A stretch of 64,000 nt of DNA from contig JAMPEJ010000004.1 in assembly GCA_023665205.1 (NCBI GenBank), positions 1-64,000 of the forward strand, given 5' to 3'. The notes below the pieces were generated by a model that did no database searches, was not told the origin of the DNA, and saw only the letters and a list, made by a program, of their open reading frames with translations. Below are positions 43,263-51,918 of the stretch, piece by piece (position 1 is the stretch's first letter; the number at the start of each line of letters is the position of its first letter). Position numbers and translations under genes: made by a program. Source of the stretch: Corallococcus sp. (GTDB lineage: Bacteria > Bacillota > Clostridia > Christensenellales > CAG-314).

Positions 43263-46190
43263 TTATTTTGTGAAGTCGATTCCAAACGTAACGAGATCTT
43301 CGCCAATGATGGATCCACAGTTATACTCGAAGTAAACGTCTATACCTTGTCTGCCAACGGGTACTTTTTCAATCTCGTCCGCGGGGATAGTAACAACGAT
43401 AGTAATTATACCATTGCCGTCGTCCGTTATGCTGGTAGCCTCGATTCCGGAGGTAGCAAGATCCCATTCCAAATAATTGTCGCCTTCTTGACCGAATATT
43501 ACCAACATAATATTTTCAGTGTCGATAGAAACGTTCATATCTTTGTTGTAGGCCAACTTCAACGTATAAGTCTTAGCGCCCGCATCTGCATCTGCTTTCG
43601 CAACGGAGTCTGCATCGTAGAGAATCGTGTCGTTATCTATTGCACCGTCTTTAACGACTATGGCTTTCTGGGTTGCTTGTTGCAATGCGTCGAAAGACCA
43701 ACGCATTCCGTTGTAAACGAGAATGTCGGCTTCCGGATCGGAAGTGTCAAGTCCCCAGTTAAGCGTCCAACCGCTGGAAACCACGGGATCGGAAGACAGC
43801 GTACCGATAAAGTCTAACGGGTTTTGCGTATTGCCCTGAATTCCGCCGAAGCCGAAATCGTATTGACCTAACATCATATTGTCGTAAGCGATGTCGGGAT
43901 CGTCGGGAGCGACAAACTTAAACTCGATTTTATATTTTCCGCCGCAAACTGCGTCGTCGTTGAAAGCGTCTTCCCAATACTTTTTGACAGGTTTGAAGAT
44001 AGATTCTTCAAAACTCGGGAAATAGAACATACATTCAAGAGTTATCACCGTCGGATTTTGCTTGGTGCCGGGAGCGATCAAACCTTGCGCTTCCAGTTCG
44101 TCAAGAGCCATACGGAAATAGTCGCGGGCAAGAGCCACGGAATATCCGTACTCGTCCGTATCTTCACTGATAATGCTCCACATTGCGTCAAGGTGCGCCT
44201 TAGTAGCATTGTAGGAGGTTCCGTTTTCTGGATCGGACAGGTAGTTGGAAGAGAAGAAGTTTGCAGAAGCGACAAATCCTTTAGAAGAAGCAAATTCCTG
44301 TCTGTTGAGAGCGTAGGACAAGCCCTTGATAAAGTGATCGTTGCTCATTATGGGATTGACTTTGTAATACTGATCTTTGGGAGTTTGCGTAATAACGCCG
44401 TTTTCGCCAAACATATATTCCCAAGTGGCAGAGTCAAGCGTGTTTACGTTGAGTTTGTAACAGAAGTCGCCCAAAGTCGTTCTTGTACGAGGATCTGCCA
44501 CATAGTCTTTCAAATAGTTTTGAGGAATACCGGAAACGTCGGTTTTATTTGCTAAGAATTCTCTGAATCCAGCTTCGTTGTCCGTAGCGGCAGCCGTCAA
44601 AATATTGATGTGAACGCCTTCGATTTGATATTTTGTATCGGCATAAACGTAGTAAGGATTCTTCTTGTAAACAATTTGACCGTCGTCAAAACGTTCAAGA
44701 GTATAAGCACCCAAAGACAAAGAGTTATCAACGGGAGAACCAGAAGCCTTATCCGAATTGAATCCGAGATAATTTTCGATACCGTTCGTCTTACCGCTGT
44801 CGGTACTGATGTCTGTGATAAATTCCGCAGGTACGGGCATATACAGACTGGAAGACGTGTAGTATCTTGCGTAGAAAGGAGTAACTTTTGCGCCTATTTC
44901 GATTTCAAAATACCATTTTCCGCCGTCTTCGTAAACTTTTACGCCTACTCCGCTGAAATCGACGCCGTCAGCAACGCCTTTGTTAGCGTTGGCCGTCGCA
45001 TCCCAATATTCCTTTGTTCCTTTAATATAGGAAGCGCCGCTTTGCTTAACAGCCTCCGCTCCGCGGAACAAACCGTTAGCTTGGTTGAACATAAGTTTGT
45101 ATGGGGTAAGGAAGTCCTCCGGTTGCACTTCGCGGCCGTCGTACTTGTCTGCATATTTACCGAGAGTGTTGTATTTAAGACCGGAACGGATCTCAAAACG
45201 CCATTTGGACGCTTGACCGTTAGCATCAAGTCCGCCCACCGCTTCCATTTCACCGGCGGCAAGTTCGGGTACCCACTCGTAACCGTCCTTAGTGTCGTTC
45301 ATAAAGATAGTGTAGTAACCTGCTCCCATATAACCGTAAAGGTCACCTACCGTGCTACCGTCGCCGTCAAGATAGTTAACGGATTGCGGGTTTTCGGCAA
45401 GAATTATATGGTAATATTTTTTCCAAGCGGTATTGTTTTCCGTTGCAAGGTCGGAAGTAATAGAACCTTCTGCCAAAGTGCCGAAGCCGTAACCCAAAAT
45501 GTAATTTTCCGTACCGAGAGTTACACGTTCATTGAACATCTGGTAACCACCGTTTTCAAACAGACCGATTCCGGAAATGGAATTTCTAACGGCGTAGTCT
45601 TCCAACAAGCCGAGAATTTCCGTTTTTTGATCCATTGTCAAAGCGGTAAAAGATTGAAGTCCGTTCGCCAAAGGAATGCACTTTGCTATGTTTGCTTTTG
45701 CTGTATTAAAAGCATCTCTTGCAGCAGTAGTTGTAGTAGCGGCATTGATAGCGGTAATACCGTTTGCCAAAGCCGTTGCAATGTTTGCATCTACGGTCGT
45801 ATCGATGGAACCGATATTAGCGGCAATCGCCGTCAAATCGTAAGCCATATATGCACGGTAATCTTCAATTTCCATATAAGGCTCTGCAACGATTACTTCG
45901 CAAGTTGCAGTTCTGCCGCCGTTTTCTACAGTTACGGTTGCCGTACCGTTTTTAATTCCGGTTACAACACCGCTGTTGGACACGGTAGCAACGCTTTCGT
46001 CGCTAGAAGACCATTTTGTTTCGCCTTCTTCGGGATTGGTTACGGATAAAGTTATAGAACCGTCCACAACAAGTTTGATTTTATTTTTGTCAAGCGTCAA
46101 CGGTTCGGGCTTGTTGCATGCAGCAAGAACAACCGTCAAGCACAGTAACAACACAATCAACACTGATAAGGCTCTTCTGACTTTCTTCAT
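43263..46190 (-). CDS. oppA: Oligopeptide-binding lipoprotein OppA-like with N-terminal Ig-like domain
   Basis: Extracellular substrate-binding lipoprotein, 975 residues. The signal ends at VLAAC (Cys25). Residues about 30-100 form a Big2-type Ig-like domain (TLSVTNPEEGETKWSSSDES, partial; VTGIKNGTATVTV). A helical spacer to about 205 follows. The remaining part is a type-5 solute-binding domain: RFEIRSGLKYNTLGKYADKY (partial), EDFLTPYKLMFNQ, FIKGLSYALNRQEFA, and a C-terminal half with IQGNTQNPLDF. An Ig-like domain on a transport receptor is uncommon and may lift it through the wall. A long leader and strong promoter precede it; a hairpin follows it. Confidence 0.92.
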   Translation of the reverse strand: MKKVRRALSVLIVLLLCLTVVLAACNKPEPLTLDKNKIKLVVDGSITLSVTNPEEGETKWSSSDESVATVSNSGVVTGIKNGTATVTVENGGRTATCEVIVAEPYMEIEDYRAYMAYDLTAIAANIGSIDTTVDANIATALANGITAINAATTTTAARDAFNTAKANIAKCIPLANGLQSFTALTMDQKTEILGLLEDYAVRNSISGIGLFENGGYQMFNERVTLGTENYILGYGFGTLAEGSITSDLATENNTAWKKYYHIILAENPQSVNYLDGDGSTVGDLYGYMGAGYYTIFMNDTKDGYEWVPELAAGEMEAVGGLDANGQASKWRFEIRSGLKYNTLGKYADKYDGREVQPEDFLTPYKLMFNQANGLFRGAEAVKQSGASYIKGTKEYWDATANANKGVADGVDFSGVGVKVYEDGGKWYFEIEIGAKVTPFYARYYTSSSLYMPVPAEFITDISTDSGKTNGIENYLGFNSDKASGSPVDNSLSLGAYTLERFDDGQIVYKKNPYYVYADTKYQIEGVHINILTAAATDNEAGFREFLANKTDVSGIPQNYLKDYVADPRTRTTLGDFCYKLNVNTLDSATWEYMFGENGVITQTPKDQYYKVNPIMSNDHFIKGLSYALNRQEFASSKGFVASANFFSSNYLSDPENGTSYNATKAHLDAMWSIISEDTDEYGYSVALARDYFRMALDELEAQGLIAPGTKQNPTVITLECMFYFPSFEESIFKPVKKYWEDAFNDDAVCGGKYKIEFKFVAPDDPDIAYDNMMLGQYDFGFGGIQGNTQNPLDFIGTLSSDPVVSSGWTLNWGLDTSDPEADILVYNGMRWSFDALQQATQKAIVVKDGAIDNDTILYDADSVAKADADAGAKTYTLKLAYNKDMNVSIDTENIMLVIFGQEGDNYLEWDLATSGIEATSITDDGNGIITIVVTIPADEIEKVPVGRQGIDVYFEYNCGSIIGEDLVTFGIDFTK

Positions 46191-46468
46191 TGTTTCATTA
46201 CTCCTTTATATTATTTTTTGATTTTATTGTAACCGATATTTTGATCGGGAGACAATCTCTTACTTAATGATGGGTTTGTTCGGAATATAAAAAATACCCG
46301 AAACTGCACAGTGCAAGATACTATCCTGAAAATAGTATAATTCTCGCCCTTTAAGCAATTCCGAGTTACCAAACAACGCACAATATTAAGTTCGTGGCTA
46401 AATGATACAACTTGGGAGAACCTTCGGAGCCGTAAAATGCGGCGAGATAACTATTCTCTATGTTGTTA
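46191..46468 (-). promoter_or_regulatory. Long structured leader of the opp operon
   Basis: About 280 nt lie between the predicted start point and oppA. GGCGAGA (46441-46447 on the plus strand) and TCTCGCC (46342-46348) are perfectly complementary and would close a domain of about 105 nt. Inside are a CCG/CGG hairpin and a CCGA/TCGG pairing; downstream are ATACTAT/ATAGTAT and CCGAT/ATCGG hairpins. No riboswitch, T-box or leader family known to me matched. It may be a cis-regulatory RNA. Confidence 0.5.
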
Positions 46469-46475
46469 TAGGACG

Positions 46476-46504
46476 ATTTTATCACCGGTTTTATCATTAG
46501 TCAA
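46476..46504 (-). promoter_or_regulatory. Predicted promoter of the opp operon
   Basis: On the minus strand TTGACT (46499-46504), 17 nt, TAAAAT (46476-46481). The rest of 46505-46884 has no gene I can support; minus- and plus-strand frames there lack ribosome-binding sites and domain character. Confidence 0.7.
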
Positions 46505-46884
46505 CTGTTTTTACCTCAATTTTGAAAATTAAAGTGAAAACAAACAGATTATTTTTTTTATTATTGAAAGGTGTTGACTTTTACGATTTTTTGTGAAAGA
46601 CCGCCGAAACAAGTCATTTTTATCTCCACTCGTACGCTCGGCACGCAGAATTGTTGCGCAGCAATCGCCTTTTCGGAATTTTGACCGAGAACCGCAGTTT
46701 CCGCACCGCGAGCCTTCGATACGAACGACAAAAACTCGTAACACGGCTTTTCTAGAAAAAACGTTTTACCGACGTAAACGCCCTTTTGGCAGTATATGCG
46801 CTTACCTTACGAAACGTGACAAAACATATTGCACAAAAATACGGCATACAATATCCCGAAAACCAAATTTTGGAGAAAAACGTT

Positions 46885-48363
46885 ATGAAAAAAAGAATTT
46901 TGTGTCTGACGCTGGTTGCCGTGCTTATTGCAAGCGCGGTCGTATTTGCCGCCTGCAACGGCAATCCGTTGGATAATGCGTCAAAAAATGCAGATAACTA
47001 CACCATTGTATGCGCGTTTGACGACGGCGCCAAAGTGCTTACCGCAGTACAAACGGTAGAGACGGTCAACCGCAGCGAAAACAGTCTAAACGCGATAAAA
47101 TTTCATCTGTATGCAAACGCCTACCGCGAAGACGCCAAAATATCCGTAGTTCCGACCGGTTACGAATCTTCCGCGTACTACCACGGCAAAAACTGGGGAG
47201 ACATAACTATAGACGGCGTAAAAATAAACGGCGAACCCGCTGCATTTACCATCGAGGGCGAAGACGCAGATATCTTGTGCGTGCCTACCGCAAAAGAATG
47301 GTTCCCCGACGACAAGGCGACGGTAGAAATTACCTACACCGTAAAACTTGCCAATCTGCGTCACCGTTTAGGATGGACGGAAAACTCCGTAAATCTAGGC
47401 AACTTCTATCCCGTTTTGTGCAAGATGGAAAACGGCAAATATTGCGACACTCCGTACTATAACGTCGGAGATCCTTACGTAACGGAAATCGCCAACTACG
47501 ACGTAACGGTAAAATTTGCCGAAGATTACGTAGTCGCTTCTACAGGCAATCTTGTAGAGGCAGAATCGGCAGAAGGTTTTGTTACCTACAATTACGTAGC
47601 CAAAGCCGTGCGAGACTTTGCCATAGTCGCCAGCCAAAACTTCAAAACCTTGTCGCAAACGGTAGACGGAGTTACGATAAACTACTATTACTACAACGAT
47701 GCCGACAGCGAAGCCTCCCTTGCCACCGCTGTCGGAGCATACAAATTTTTCAATCAAAACGTAGGTAAATACCCATACGACCAAATTTCCGTATGCGAAA
47801 CGGAATTTTGCTTCGGCGGAATGGAATATCCGCAATTAGTAATGATAACCAGCGGAGGCAGTGCCTACCTGGAAGCGGTTGCCCACGAAATTGCTCATCA
47901 GTGGTTTTACGGAATTGTAGGCAACGACCAAATACAAAATGCTTGGATGGACGAGGGATTGGCGGAATTTTTAACGTATCTGTACTTAGACGACGCCGGA
48001 ACGATGCCCCTTGCCCAAAGCATAAAAGCCAACTACAAAACTTACACCACCTATGTTGACGTATTAAACAACTACTACACCGACGTTGACATCAGTTTCC
48101 GTTCTTTGCCGGAGTACCGCAACGACAACGAATACGTTGTGATGACTTACGTTAAGGGCAGCCTTTTGTTCAATACTCTGTACGAAACTATGGGCAAAGC
48201 AAAATTCTTTAAGGCGCTTTCGGCGTACTATGACGACGCGTCGTTTACCGTAGCGCCTCCTTCGCAGATGATACAATGTTTTGCCAAAATAGGCGGAAAC
48301 GAAATCGCATCCATATTCAACAATTTTGCCGAAGGTAAAGAGATATTGGGAAAATTGTATTAG
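46885..48363 (+). CDS. M1-family zinc metallopeptidase lipoprotein
   Basis: Surface-anchored aminopeptidase-like enzyme, 492 residues. The signal ends at VVFAAC (Cys24 lipidated). An N-terminal beta domain leads to the exopeptidase-like GGMEYP motif (near 311-316) and the zinc site: His334, Glu335 and His338 in HEIAH, and Glu357 18 residues later in MDEGLAEF. It is shorter than full M1 aminopeptidases and lacks their large C-terminal helical domain. The ATG at 46885 has TGGAG 9 nt ahead; an in-frame upstream extension lacks a signal. Divergent from the peptide importer, it probably trims peptides for uptake. A terminator follows. Confidence 0.9.
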   Translation: MKKRILCLTLVAVLIASAVVFAACNGNPLDNASKNADNYTIVCAFDDGAKVLTAVQTVETVNRSENSLNAIKFHLYANAYREDAKISVVPTGYESSAYYHGKNWGDITIDGVKINGEPAAFTIEGEDADILCVPTAKEWFPDDKATVEITYTVKLANLRHRLGWTENSVNLGNFYPVLCKMENGKYCDTPYYNVGDPYVTEIANYDVTVKFAEDYVVASTGNLVEAESAEGFVTYNYVAKAVRDFAIVASQNFKTLSQTVDGVTINYYYYNDADSEASLATAVGAYKFFNQNVGKYPYDQISVCETEFCFGGMEYPQLVMITSGGSAYLEAVAHEIAHQWFYGIVGNDQIQNAWMDEGLAEFLTYLYLDDAGTMPLAQSIKANYKTYTTYVDVLNNYYTDVDISFRSLPEYRNDNEYVVMTYVKGSLLFNTLYETMGKAKFFKALSAYYDDASFTVAPPSQMIQCFAKIGGNEIASIFNNFAEGKEILGKLY

Positions 48364-48472
48364 CAATTTGCGTATTGCGTGCGGGAAGCGACATGCAAAT
48401 ACAAAAAAAAACGTCCCAAACGTTACGTTAAATAAATCGTTCAGGTTTGTATATTGAGCATAGACACTGTTA

Positions 48473-48507
48473 CGCCGTTCGGTAAAAAAACGAACGGCGC
48501 AATTTTT
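48473..48507 (+). terminator. Intrinsic terminator after the M1 peptidase
   Basis: CGCCGTTCG (48473-48481) pairs perfectly with CGAACGGCG (48491-48499) across a 9-nt loop, followed by a T5 run. It lies 110 nt after the stop codon. Confidence 0.85.
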
Positions 48508-48593
48508 GCATCAAGAAACGTCGATAATCGCGAGATTGAACAAAGATTCAACCTACAAAACAAAAATCTGCGGATTGCGTTCTAATTTGCCGC

Positions 48594-48622
48594 TTGAAAT
48601 ATTGTTCTAATAATGATATAAT
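48594..48622 (+). promoter_or_regulatory. Predicted thpR promoter
   Basis: TTGAAA (48594-48599), 17 nt, TATAAT (48617-48622). The start point would fall only a few bases before the GAGGTG ribosome-binding site, so the leader is very short. Confidence 0.8.
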
Positions 48623-48639
48623 ACTACTGAGGTGAACGT

Positions 48640-49173
48640 ATGCGAGTATTCGTGGCGCTTTGTCTGCCGCAAAAAACAAAAGACAATTTGGCGCGCTCCG
48701 CCGAGCAAATGAAACGTTTTTCAACGCGCGGCAGTTGGGTTGCTAAAGACAACTATCACGTAACTTTGCACTTTTTGGGAGAAGTGGCGGAAAGCGATTT
48801 GCTGTTTGTGATCAGCGCAATGGACAAAATAGGAAGTCTGCCGGCATTGACGTTGGCATTAGACAAATTTTGCGCTTGGCGCGGCAGCGACGTGATTTGC
48901 TGCAAATTGCGCAAAGACGACAATCTTGCATCGTTGCAAACTCAACTGGGCGAAAATTTGGAAGCAAACGGTTTCGACGTAGAACATCGACCGTTCCGTC
49001 CTCATGTTACGGTATGCAGAAAGGGAGCGTTCGAACTGCCTTTTTCCGAAGTAACAAAAAGCGTGGACGTATTTAATGCGCCGTTTGCAGCAAGCGAAAT
49101 AGTGCTTTTCCAAACGATTTTTACGAAAGACGGCACGGAGTACAAGGAATTGTACCGAGTGTCGCTGCAATGA
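48640..49173 (+). CDS. thpR: RNA 2',3'-cyclic phosphodiesterase
   Basis: 2H-phosphoesterase (LigT family) that opens 2',3'-cyclic phosphates on RNA ends. 177 residues with the two HxT motifs, His40 in HVTLHFLG and His122 in HVTVCRKG, in the normal spacing. A GAGGTG site sits 6 nt before the ATG. Monocistronic, with its own promoter and a downstream hairpin shared with the convergent gene. The natural substrate in bacteria is not settled. Confidence 0.92.
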   Translation: MRVFVALCLPQKTKDNLARSAEQMKRFSTRGSWVAKDNYHVTLHFLGEVAESDLLFVISAMDKIGSLPALTLALDKFCAWRGSDVICCKLRKDDNLASLQTQLGENLEANGFDVEHRPFRPHVTVCRKGAFELPFSEVTKSVDVFNAPFAASEIVLFQTIFTKDGTEYKELYRVSLQ

Positions 49174-49250
49174 CCGCTACAAACTGAACAAATAAAAATT
49201 GCTTCTCTAATGCGTCAATTATTATAGCAAAAAACAACAAAAACTGTTAT

Positions 49251-49280
49251 AAACTCCCGAAGTTGTTGCTTCGGGAGTTT
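49251..49280. terminator. Bidirectional hairpin between convergent genes
   Basis: A perfect 12-bp stem (AAACTCCCGAAG at 49251-49262 with 49269-49280), 6-nt loop. T-runs are short on both sides. It separates thpR from the convergent papain-like gene. Confidence 0.65.
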
Positions 49281-49305
49281 ATTTACTGCAAAAAAACTGC
49301 TTGTA

Positions 49306-50779
49306 CTACGCTGCAAAAGAAACATTTGCGGAATTGAACATAAGCGTACCATTGAATAAAGCCTCCATATCTTTCGGCGCAATAACACGCACTCCGTTAG
49401 GCAAAATGCAACTTCCGTTAGGTGTTACAAAACTGTTTCTTATTCCTTGTGAAAGCACAAATCCCATATCTGCCCTGCCGTGGCAATACAAACACGTTTT
49501 GTAAGTGCCCGTACCTATTGAATATAATATGGAGCCGCCCAACGACACATAATGTTTTTCCAATTTATACTCGCCGCATTCGCAATACGACCTGTGTTGC
49601 GTACCGTCTACCCAAGTGTACGAGAAACGGTACACGTGTTCGGGTGAAACCCGAATCGAAACGTTACCGCTTGCAATTGAACCTTCTAGATACAACTGCA
49701 AATAATATTTAGCGACGCTCAATCTATAACCTTTTGTAATCGCCGTTCCTTTTTGAGTCCACAAAAGTTCCATGTCGCTGTTGTACATTTTAGCCGCTAC
49801 CATACTTTTGGAAGAAGAAATATTCAACGTATAGTCCGTTGTAGCGCTTACGTTAATTTCATAAATTATATCTTTTCCCGCAGTCATACTTTTTGTCGTT
49901 GCCGACTCATTCGGCAATTGAATTGTGTTTTTTGTGTATCGGATAAATTTGATAGCGCTGTTGTAATTATAGATATCTTTGCCTACGCTTTCTGTGCCTT
50001 TATAGCTATTCTCATTAATCCAAATTCTGTCATAGGAAGGAACAAATTTATACTTCAACACCGCCGTTTTTCCAGGCTTATGATACCAAGCGTTGGTTTG
50101 CTTGTCATAACGCATAAAATGATAATCTAACGAACCAACTCGCACGCAAATCAACTCCTGATTGTCCGCGAGTGAGGGGATGGAATCTGAGATACTGACG
50201 TTAGACATACTAAGCGCTTCCAAATCCGACTTTATTATATTTGCTAAATTATTACCGACATTCCTTCGTCATACTTTTTGCCGTTTTGCACGAAGTCTCC
50301 CGGTTGATATTGAAAATTTTTAGTATAATAGTAATTGGGCTGCTCCGCTCTATTAACGGCATATGCGTAGCAGTTGTAATTTTCCCAAACCGACTGTAAT
50401 ATCCGCCGCTGCTCACCCATTGTCCGTTTTCGTTTTGCACAAGACTGTCCTGCAGTTCATAAGAGGAATAATAAGTTGCCAACTCCGTAGAATAGAAAAC
50501 TTTTTGCGACAACTCTTTGAAAAATTCATAAGTTGTGTCGTGGTTGATTGCTTGATAAGCCGTAGGGTTGCCCGCAGCGATATATTCTTCTACAATATCT
50601 TCCCATCCGGACACCGACTTGATTTTATCGGGAACTTCAACGCCGTTGTCGTTCAGAAACTGTTCCAAACTGTTTTTCGAAGCGTCAGCAAAGGCAACAC
50701 CGCACAATGTCCACGCAAAAATCGCCACTGCTGCCAATACGGACAAAAGAATAATGGTTTTCCTCAAAATTGCCGTCAT
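49306..50779 (-). pseudogene. Frameshifted papain-like secreted protein with Cys/His tail
   Basis: One gene broken into three frames. Frame 1 starts at the ATG at 50779 with a signal peptide (LRKTIILLSVLAAVAIFAW to FADASKNS) and runs to about 50400. Frame 2 then reads WENYNCYAYAV and YQPGDFVQNG, a likely catalytic-Cys motif. Between about 50268 and 50247 the reading shifts to frame 3: NNLANIIKSDLEAL, DYHFMRYD and WYHKPGKT with a probable catalytic His. Frame 3 ends with the tail shared with the subtilisin (YCECGEY, YKTCLYC, ADMGFV). Two shifts suggest decay or base-call errors; programmed frameshifting is less likely. It overlaps the upstream lipoprotein by ATGA. Confidence 0.75.
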
Positions 50780-51324
50780 TGGACACCACCCCATATTTTT
50801 GCTTCGGTCATTTTCTCTATTACGTATTTTTCCGAGACTGTTTGATACTTTCCGTCCACTTTCGGGAAAATTTTTGCAACCAACACTTGCGATTCCCAAG
50901 AAAATAACGGTTCTTCCCCAGTTTGAGTTATTTCCACAACGCCGTAGCCCACTATTTGTCCGTCAATTTTTACAATTATATCAACATAATCCTTGGGAAT
51001 ATCCATGATTTCGCGATTTTCATACGGACACCATGTAAGACTTTTTTCTGCCGTTATTTTATATGCACTCTCGTATCCAAATGCACGATCTCCAATTAAC
51101 TCTGCTTTATAACTTTTGCATTCAAATTCGGCACTTTCGTTTTCTGTACTAAAAATAATACCCAAACCGAGTGAAGACATAGCGAAGTTGTATATGCCCG
51201 AATAAATCAGATTGGGCGCATCATCTATAACAGTCGGTTCTGCGTAGTTTCTACATGCAACGAACACTTGTATGAACATCAAGCACAAAATAATTATCAA
51301 CAGTACTGTTACTATCTTTTTCAT
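50776..51324 (-). CDS. Small lipoprotein coupled to the papain-like gene
   Basis: Unrecognised 182-residue protein with a lipoprotein signal ending VFVAC (Cys24) and a mature beta-rich domain (YKITAEKSLTWCPYENREI, VDIIVKIDGQIVGYGVVEI). It is not visibly similar to the lipoprotein beside the subtilisin, yet the arrangement is the same: small lipoprotein, then a secreted hydrolase with the shared tail, coupled by overlap. The start at 51324 has GAGGAG 7 nt ahead. Promoter at 51380-51409. A partner, inhibitor or secretion-helper role is a guess from position. Confidence 0.75.
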   Translation of the reverse strand: MKKIVTVLLIIILCLMFIQVFVACRNYAEPTVIDDAPNLIYSGIYNFAMSSLGLGIIFSTENESAEFECKSYKAELIGDRAFGYESAYKITAEKSLTWCPYENREIMDIPKDYVDIIVKIDGQIVGYGVVEITQTGEEPLFSWESQVLVAKIFPKVDGKYQTVSEKYVIEKMTEAKIWGGVQ

Positions 51325-51379
51325 ATTCACGCTCCTCACTCAATTTTCACAAAGTTTATTCAAATACATCTTCGTTAAA

Positions 51380-51409
51380 ATTATACTGTGTCCGCCACTT
51401 CAATGTCAA
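51380..51409 (-). promoter_or_regulatory. Predicted promoter of the lipoprotein/papain-like operon
   Basis: On the minus strand TTGACA (51404-51409), 18 nt, TATAAT (51380-51385), about 50 nt before the ATG. Confidence 0.75.
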
Positions 51410-51440
51410 TAGCAAAAATTTATTGCAAAATACTAAAAAC

Positions 51441-51479
51441 GAGCCGCACGTCGCATAATAACACGACGACACAGCCCGT
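51441..51479 (-). terminator. Probable terminator after yqeY
   Basis: GAGCCGCACGTCG and CGACGACACAGCCC pair imperfectly (several G-U), followed on the minus strand by CGTTTTTAG. It lies 16 nt after the yqeY stop. Confidence 0.6.
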
Positions 51480-51495
51480 ATATATGTTTTTTCTA

Positions 51496-51918
51496 TTACA
51501 TTTCTTTTATTGCGGCTTGTACGTCGCGCATATCGCACTTGCCGGCAAAGTTGGCCTTAAAGTGCTTCATTACCGTAGGTATCGACTTGTCGTCCAATTT
51601 GGCGATTTCCGCTTTTATTTCTTCTTTGGACATCATTGCGGGCAAATACGAAGCGACGAAAGCCATTTGCGCTTCCAACGCTTTGACGTTTTCTTCCCGA
51701 CCCGCGCGTTCAAACGCTTCCTTTTCCTCGGCAAGTTCTTTCAAACTTTTTTGCAAAATAGCAACGACGTCCGCATCGTTAAGTTCGGCGTTTTGGGTAC
51801 GCTTTTCGATTTCCGCCAGTTTTATTTTGTTTAACAAAACCGACAGTATGGCGCGAGCGTTGGTATCGTGGTTTTTGAATGCCGTAATATTGGCGTCTTT
51901 AAGTTGTTGATAAATCAT
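51496..51918 (-). CDS. yqeY: GatB/YqeY-domain protein
   Basis: 140-residue protein of the YqeY family, related to the tail domain of the amidotransferase subunit GatB and thought to contact tRNA. All-helical; motifs ARAILSVLLNKIKLAEIEKR, EEKEAFERAGREE, YLPAMMSKEEI and VMKHFKANFAG are typical. It overlaps the preceding SMC-like gene by 4 nt (ATGA), so expression is coupled. In other Bacillota yqeY follows rpsU; here the partner is different. Confidence 0.9.
   Translation of the reverse strand: MIYQQLKDANITAFKNHDTNARAILSVLLNKIKLAEIEKRTQNAELNDADVVAILQKSLKELAEEKEAFERAGREENVKALEAQMAFVASYLPAMMSKEEIKAEIAKLDDKSIPTVMKHFKANFAGKCDMRDVQAAIKEM

Noticed and set aside
46191-46468. Known riboswitch or T-box in the opp leader
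   Set aside because: No T-box UGGNACCGCG, no SAM, lysine, glycine, c-di-GMP, purine, preQ1 or guanidine signature was found; kept only as an unassigned structured leader.
46529-46976. Minus-strand 71-codon and plus-strand 127-codon frames between oppA and the M1 peptidase
   Set aside because: They overlap each other on opposite strands, lack ribosome-binding sites, and the plus-strand one runs out of frame into the M1 signal peptide.
49306-50779. Programmed ribosomal frameshifting in the papain-like gene
   Set aside because: Two separate shifts would be needed and no slippery heptamer with a downstream structure was evident, so decay or base-call error is simpler.
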